From Actinomycetes bacterium (GTDB lineage: Bacteria; Actinomycetota; Acidimicrobiia; Acidimicrobiales; RAAP-2), in contig JAJYMD010000197.1 in NCBI GenBank assembly GCA_021787255.1, positions 1 to 9,145 on the forward strand: a stretch of DNA of 9,145 nt. Direction: 5' to 3'. The notes beneath the pieces were generated by a model, which did no database searches, was not told the origin of the DNA, and saw nothing but the letters and a program-made list of their open reading frames with translations. Each line of letters opens with the position of its first letter. The stretch's first letter is position 1. Positions 7,273-9,145 of this stretch are shown piece after piece. Made by a program: the position numbers and the translations under genes.

Positions 7273-8163
7273 GTGGACACGGTGGTCTCCGGCAAGCCCA
7301 TGGATCCGCTCGACGAGCTGCGCGCGCTGCCGCTTCCGCGGTTTGAGGCGTCGGGCGACTGGCGAGACATCCGCTACGAGACGGCCGAGGGGATCGCGAG
7401 GATCACGATCTGCCGCCCCGAGGTGCGCAACGCGTTCCGTCCACGGACCCTCTTCGAGCTCTCGGCGGCCTTTGGGCTCGCGAGGGACGACCCGGAGATC
7501 GGCGTCGTCGTGCTGCGCGGCGAGGGGCCGGACGCGTTCTGCTCCGGCGGCGACCAGCGGGTCCGCGGCGACGACGGCTACGTCGGGGACGACGCGCTCG
7601 CGCGCCGGGGCATCGGGCGGCTCAACGTGCTCGACCTGCAGGTGCAGATCCGCCGGCTCCCGAAGCCGGTCGTCGCGAGCGTCGCGGGCTACGCGATCGG
7701 GGGCGGGCACGTGCTGCACCTCGTGTGCGACCTCACGGTCGCGGCGGACAACGCGCGCTTCGGCCAGACCGGCCCCAGGGTCGGCAGCTTCGACGGCGGC
7801 TACGGCGCAGGCCTGCTGGCCCGTACGATCGGGCTCAAGCGGGCGAAGGAGATCTGGTTCCTCTGCCGCCAGTACGACGCGGCCCAGGCGCTCGAGTGGG
7901 GACTCGTGAACGCGGTCGTCCCGCTGGAGGAGCTCGAGCAGGAGACCGCGGCGTGGTGCCGGCGGATGCTCGCGCTGAGCCCGATCGCGCTGCGCATGCT
8001 GAAGGGCGGCTTCCACGCGGCCGACGACGGCCTCGCAGGGATCCAGCAGCTCGCCGGTGACGCGACCATGCTCTTCTACATGACCGAAGAGGCCCAGGAG
8101 GGGAGGGACGCGTACGTCGAACGGCGTGCGCCGGACTTCTCCAGGTTCCCCCGCCGCCCATGA
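7273..8163 (+). CDS. menB: 1,4-Dihydroxy-2-naphthoyl-CoA synthase MenB
   Basis: MenB converts o-succinylbenzoyl-CoA to 1,4-dihydroxy-2-naphthoyl-CoA by intramolecular Claisen condensation. The 296-aa protein is a crotonase-fold enzyme with hallmark MenB segments: [15 protein letters not shown] (89-103), where the SGGDQ turn forms part of the oxyanion/CoA site, [20 protein letters not shown] (129-148), [14 protein letters not shown] (165-178), and the C-terminal [10 protein letters not shown] that closes over the neighbouring subunit in this family. Asp174 corresponds to the conserved Asp of SFDGG. Gly167 in QTGP is the residue of the bicarbonate-dependent type I enzymes (E. coli Gly156), unlike the Asp of the M. 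tuberculosis form. GTG 7273 is preferred because a TAGGTT -10 stands 8 nt upstream; ATG 7300 is the alternative and lacks a Shine-Dalgarno. It is followed 7 bp later by menA, forming a menBA operon divergent from menE. Confidence 0.97.
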   Translation: MDTVVSGKPMDPLDELRALPLPRFEASGDWRDIRYETAEGIARITICRPEVRNAFRPRTLFELSAAFGLARDDPEIGVVVLRGEGPDAFCSGGDQRVRGDDGYVGDDALARRGIGRLNVLDLQVQIRRLPKPVVASVAGYAIGGGHVLHLVCDLTVAADNARFGQTGPRVGSFDGGYGAGLLARTIGLKRAKEIWFLCRQYDAAQALEWGLVNAVVPLEELEQETAAWCRRMLALSPIALRMLKGGFHAADDGLAGIQQLAGDATMLFYMTEEAQEGRDAYVERRAPDFSRFPRRP

Positions 8164-8170
8164 CCCTCCC

Positions 8171-9097
8171 ATGAGCGCGGCCCCCGCGGCGATCCCCGGG
8201 CCGCTGGCGCGCTGGGTCGTCGGTGCCCGGCCGCGCACCCTCGCGGCGGCCGCCGTCCCGGTCGTGGTCGGCACCGCGGTGGGGTGGTGGTCGCGCACCG
8301 GCGCGCTCGCAGGCGCCCGGCTGGTCGCCGGCCCGGGCGCGGTCCTCTGGTGGCGTGCGGCGATGGCCCTCGTGGTCGCGCTCGCGGTCCAGGTCGGGAC
8401 CAACTACGCGAACGACTACTCCGACGGCGTGCGCGGCACCGACCAAGGGCGGGTCGGGCCGCTGCGGCTCGTCGCGTCGGGCGCGGCGGCGCCCGGGTCG
8501 GTCCGGCTCGCCGCCCTCGTCTGCTTCGGTGTCGCGGGCGTGGCGGGGCTTGCGCTCGCGGCGGCCACGACGTGGTGGCTCGTCCCCGTCGGCGCCGCGT
8601 GCTTCGCCGCGGGATGGCTGTACACCGGGGGGCCGAAGCCCTACGGCTACCTCGGCCTCGGCGAGGTGTTCGTGTTCCTCTTCTTCGGCGTCGTCGCGAC
8701 GGTCGGCTCGGCGTACGTCCAGGCTCGCTCGTTCGACCTGTGGTGGGCGTGCGTCCCCGTGGGCCTGCTGTCCACCGCGCTGCTCGAGGCGAACAACCTG
8801 CGCGACATCGCAGGGGACGCGGCGGCGGGCAAGCGGACGTTCGCCGTGCGCCTCGGTCCGAGACGCGCCAGGTGGCTCTACGTGGGGTCGCTCGCCGGCG
8901 TCGTCGCGGGCGTCGCGGGCGTCGCAGCGGTCCGCCCGTGGGCCCTGCTCGCGCTCGGCGGGCTCGCGCTCGCGCTGCACCCCGTGCGCGCCGTGCTCAG
9001 GGGGGCGAAGGGCCGGGAACTGGTGGCGGTGCTGGGGAGGACCGGCCGGATGCAGCTCACCGTCGGCGCGCTGCTCGCGCTTGGGATCCTGTTGTGA
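8171..9097 (+). CDS. menA: 1,4-Dihydroxy-2-naphthoate polyprenyltransferase MenA
   Basis: MenA is an integral membrane UbiA-family prenyltransferase that joins DHNA to a polyprenyl diphosphate with loss of CO2, giving demethylmenaquinone. The 308-aa product has the N-terminal GARPRTLAAAAVPVVVG (18-34) typical of MenA. It carries two Asp-rich Mg/diphosphate sites: NYANDYSD (78-85) and NNLRDIAGDAAAGKRT (208-223). The MenA-like YTGGPKPYGYLGLGE segment lies at 151-165. About eight or nine hydrophobic helices are visible, for example near 24-40, 63-77, 111-131, 135-151, 165-183 and 191-207, with more to the C-terminus. ATG 8171 fits the family start; the frame also has a GTG at 8126 that would overlap menB by 38 bp and add an unconserved, proline-rich stretch. 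No Shine-Dalgarno precedes ATG 8171, 7 bp after the menB stop, so translation probably relies on coupling with menB. Confidence 0.96.
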   Translation: MSAAPAAIPGPLARWVVGARPRTLAAAAVPVVVGTAVGWWSRTGALAGARLVAGPGAVLWWRAAMALVVALAVQVGTNYANDYSDGVRGTDQGRVGPLRLVASGAAAPGSVRLAALVCFGVAGVAGLALAAATTWWLVPVGAACFAAGWLYTGGPKPYGYLGLGEVFVFLFFGVVATVGSAYVQARSFDLWWACVPVGLLSTALLEANNLRDIAGDAAAGKRTFAVRLGPRRARWLYVGSLAGVVAGVAGVAAVRPWALLALGGLALALHPVRAVLRGAKGRELVAVLGRTGRMQLTVGALLALGILL

Positions 9098-9145
9098 GCC
9101 GCGCCGCCAGCCCCAGCCCGTCAGGGCGCCGCACCCGCCGCGTCC
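9094..9145 (+). CDS. Possible start of a further gene in the menBA operon (3' truncated by the window)
   Basis: A GTG at 9094 overlaps the menA stop in the form GTGA, a common arrangement for coupled genes, and its frame stays open to the window end. It would begin V/M-S-R-A-A-S-P-S-P-S-G-R-R-T-R-R-V, an Arg/Ser/Pro-rich N-terminus without homology I can name. Only 17 codons are visible, so both its reality and its product are uncertain; the 48 bases after menA could equally be spacer. Confidence 0.3.
   Translation, partial: MSRAASPSPSGRRTRRV

Noticed and set aside
7024..8403. Long minus-strand frame opposite menB and menA
   Set aside because: It is low-complexity Arg/Ala/Pro-rich antisense of two confidently identified genes.

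Overview
The window is very GC-rich bacterial DNA, roughly 70% G+C by eye, and reads as the chromosome of an actinobacterium. The strongest marker is a bacterial proteasome activator (Bpa) gene, because Bpa works with the actinobacterial 20S proteasome. Frequent GTG starts and probable leaderless genes fit this. The class is my inference only: a deep-branching lineage such as Acidimicrobiia is plausible but not shown.

Layout, left to right. (1) 1-590: 3' end of an alkaline-phosphatase-superfamily hydrolase (+). (2) 649-1230: bpa (+), followed by a 40-bp tandem repeat. (3) 1413-2084: uncharacterised 223-aa protein (+) behind a good -10 box placed for leaderless transcription. (4) 2191-2943 (-): uncharacterised 250-aa protein with a strong Shine-Dalgarno; the 106 bp between it and gene 3 hold nothing I can support. 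(5) 3067-5142 (-): large thioredoxin-fold/DUF255 (YyaL/SPATA20-like) protein. (6) 5260-6027 (+): short-chain dehydrogenase, divergent from gene 5. (7) 6000-6121: a 61-bp tandem duplication spanning the convergent 3' ends of genes 6 and 8. (8) 6101-7252 (-): menE. (9) 7273-8163 (+) menB and 8171-9097 (+) menA, possibly followed by another gene starting at 9094.

The functional core is a menaquinone (vitamin K2) block. MenE activates o-succinylbenzoate to its CoA ester, MenB closes the naphthoate ring to give DHNA-CoA, and MenA prenylates DHNA at the membrane. menE diverges from menBA across only 20 bp, and the two promoters appear to share one near-symmetric -10 element (TAGGTTA). The remaining menaquinone genes (menF, menD, menC, a DHNA-CoA thioesterase and the final methyltransferase) are not here.

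I see no mobile element, CRISPR array, tRNA or rRNA, and no clear evidence of a wholly new multi-gene system. The items most worth a second look are the bidirectional men promoter, the recurring -10-to-start spacing that suggests leaderless mRNAs, the fresh-looking 61-bp duplication, the Bpa tail variant and the two unrecognised proteins.
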